In this document: positions 62,281 to 64,000 of the stretch, piece by piece
Position numbering within the stretch: the stretch's first letter is position 1
How the letters are laid out: each line of letters starts with the position of its first letter
Assembly (NCBI GenBank): GCA_020283715.1
Contig: JAIQCW010000040.1
Location: 23,484-87,483, forward strand
Source of the DNA: Cytauxzoon felis
Taxonomy: Eukaryota > Apicomplexa > Aconoidasida > Piroplasmida > Theileriidae
DNA length: 64,000 nucleotides
Direction: 5' to 3'
Position numbers and translations under genes: made by a program
The notes under the pieces: model-generated
The model's database searches: none
What the model saw: only the letters and a program-made list of their open reading frames with translations
Told to the model about the DNA's origin: nothing

Positions 62281-64000
62281 ATGTCGTTGATGACCATTTC
62301 TATCGGACGTTGTGGTCTGGATCTACATTCGACACTCGCTCAATATTCAGCAGATTATATTAGTTATCTAACTGATGCGGACAAATTATCTTATTATAAG
62401 CGCTGTTCAGGTGACAACGCATTCGCAGATGCAATAAAAAGATTGTATTTTAAGGACTTAATTGATCCATATGCATCAGCATTATGCCCTAGAAACATCA
62501 CGATTGGTTCGGATATGCAATGCCTAGACTACTTTGACAAGGGTTACTTATGTAGAGAACTATATAATAATATAAAAAATCAGGACGATTCTACAAAATG
62601 TGTGTTCGTGGATAAGCCAACTGACTGGAAGTATGACTTAGACTCATTCATTCAACTATCTGAGCCATCATGCGATATATGGTCAAACGGATATAATAAT
62701 GCATCTAAGCTGAAGGATGAAATAGAATGTAAACTTATAAAGGAAATCGAAGAGGCAGATTCACTAAATGGTGTATTATCGTTAGCAAGTTTGGGAGGAG
62801 GTACTGGATCAGGTGCAGGAACATTTGTATATAATATGATATCAGATGAACTACCCAAAGTAAGACATATAATCGCAGCAGTGAGTCCATTCACATACGG
62901 GGAATTTAGCACTCAGTCAATAAATTCGATATTGTCACTATCTACTGCATATGATAACAGGTTTGTATTATTTTATTTTAACATTACGCAATTAAATATT
63001 TAGCGATGGTATCATTTACATTTCGAATGACAAACACATAAAAATTTCTGAACATCAATCCGGTAGCGACGACATAAAAATGCAATATATCAATGGATTA
63101 TATGGTCTAAGCTTATTTCATACACTAAGACCAATATCAAACACCTGTGTACTTTCAAATAATATACGTTACAACAAACCGTTAGATTATATTATTGACG
63201 GCTTGTGTAGTTATTCGTCACTAAAATTGTTAAATATCCGCCTACTCCCGCTGGATAAATCGACGAACCTTCAACTCAAAAATAGGTCACATCATCAAAT
63301 GATAGGTCAAATTACTGACATGATTAATGTTAGTCCAATAGGAGGAGAGTATGCTGTAAACGAAAAAATAAATGTAAATACAAAAGATTTGCACAGTAAA
63401 AAAACTAAGACAGTGGAAGGAACAGCACAAACAGTATTACAAGATTATTATCCATACAAAAATCGTAAAGTTAAACACGGTGCAGATCATGTAAATAACC
63501 GAATTAAACGTATTCCTATAGTATCTCCTAGTTTAAACAACATAAGTGTAATGGAAAATAGTATCTTGACAAACACTTCACAATCACATATGCACGGAGC
63601 TGATAAACTGAAATCAATAAAAGGAATCAGATTGATAAGTAATGTAGGTACAAAACGACATACGATAGAAAAGTACAATGTTATAGTGGGATCACAAATT
63701 AATTTAGGGGGTATAGTTAAGGAAAGTATAAATTTTGGCGACCTACATAAAGATGTACTATTTTGGAAATACTCAACAAGACCCGTACAGGTTTCGTACT
63801 GCCCAAATGACGTAGGCGTATTTGGAAATGTAACTTCGCACTTATCGAACTGTCAGGAACCATTGTCAAACATAAACTATTTGCTAACATCAGCAAAAAT
63901 GATGTATGCATCAAACGCATACATACACAAATATAGGGAGTGTGGATTAGAAGAAACAGAACTAGAAGAATCAATAATTAATGTAGAAGGGATAAAAGGG
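62281..64000 (+). CDS. Divergent tubulin-superfamily protein (delta-like), 3' end outside window
   Basis: Exons 62281-62960 and 63004 to beyond 64000 (intron 43 nt). The N-terminus MSLMTISIGRCGLDLHSTLA replaces the usual IxxGQxGNQ loop; the tubulin signature is intact as [15 protein letters not shown], followed by AAVSPFTYGEFSTQSINSILSLS and AYDNSDGIIYISND. The middle has a lineage-specific insertion rich in Asn, Lys and His (HHQMIGQI, NRKVKHGADHVNNRIKR). The block after GTGSG is closest in style to delta-tubulin, a centriole protein. If delta-tubulin, it would bear on whether this parasite builds basal bodies for male gametes. Confidence 0.65.

Overview
The window is nuclear DNA of a small-genome apicomplexan, most likely a piroplasm (Babesia/Theileria/Cytauxzoon clade). 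The evidence is AT-rich sequence, genes packed on both strands, very short introns (about 34-60 nt, GTAAGT/GTATGT...TAG), a two-module AP2-type protein, piroplasm-like alpha/beta tubulin-family genes and a full eukaryotic mRNA-processing set. I could not run searches, so the exact genus is inference. About 27 protein genes and three spliceosomal snRNA genes can be supported; most lie within a few hundred bases of each other.

Left part (1-22 kb): a TMEM94/ERMA-like P-type ATPase relative (182-7619, minus), SF3B5, Mediator subunit MED14, an AP2-like protein, an unrecognised seven-exon gene, the splicing HAT-repeat protein CLF1/Crooked-neck, a compact diacylglycerol kinase, a TMEM43-like membrane protein and a cysteine-rich secreted-type protein. 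Middle (22-46 kb): a TYW5-like JmjC hydroxylase, a coiled-coil protein, DNA polymerase delta small subunit, a short Qb-SNARE, U4 snRNA, an HPR/RAP-like organellar protein, DNA topoisomerase II, a coiled-coil protein, a kanadaptin-like FHA protein, beta-tubulin, CNOT9/Rcd1 and an unusual protein kinase. Right part (46-64 kb): U6 snRNA, an unknown small protein, Fes1/HspBP1, mitochondrial ABC transporter ATM1, MON1, deadenylase PAN2, U2 snRNA, complex III chaperone CBP3/UQCC1, an Obg-type GTPase, an oxoglutarate/malate-type carrier and a divergent tubulin that runs off the right edge.

The most striking feature is a family of about 25 GC-richer repeat islands (roughly 70-550 bp) between 0.7 and 45.1 kb, and none in the last 19 kb. 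Each island is a mosaic of short modules bounded by inverted copies of TTCCACTCGAGGTCC. Several modules are small hairpins whose stems vary in a compensated way between copies (GTCT-TGC-AGAC versus CCAT-TGC-ATGG; CTCT-AA-AGAG versus CCGT-AA-ACGG versus CCCT-AA-AGGG). Islands occur in introns, between genes, and also in frame inside coding exons of TMEM94-like, MED14, the HPR/RAP-like gene and TOP2, where they encode recurring spacer peptides such as NATPGDRG and [14 protein letters not shown] longer ~245-bp core element occurs six times, always inside an intron. This behaves like the Rickettsia palindromic elements that insert in frame into bacterial proteins, but in a eukaryote with introns; I regard it as the candidate undescribed system.

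A second new observation concerns the snRNA genes. U2 and U4 share an upstream motif (GGGCA, three bases, TGTTCCACCCGCT) at the same distance from the RNA start, and an identical 16-base 3' end (GCCCTCCGGGGCTAAC) that forms a UCCG-capped hairpin. These look like the promoter element and 3'-end signal of snRNA genes in this lineage. A structured, telomere-template-containing intergenic region at 49.0-49.3 kb is a further non-coding RNA candidate.
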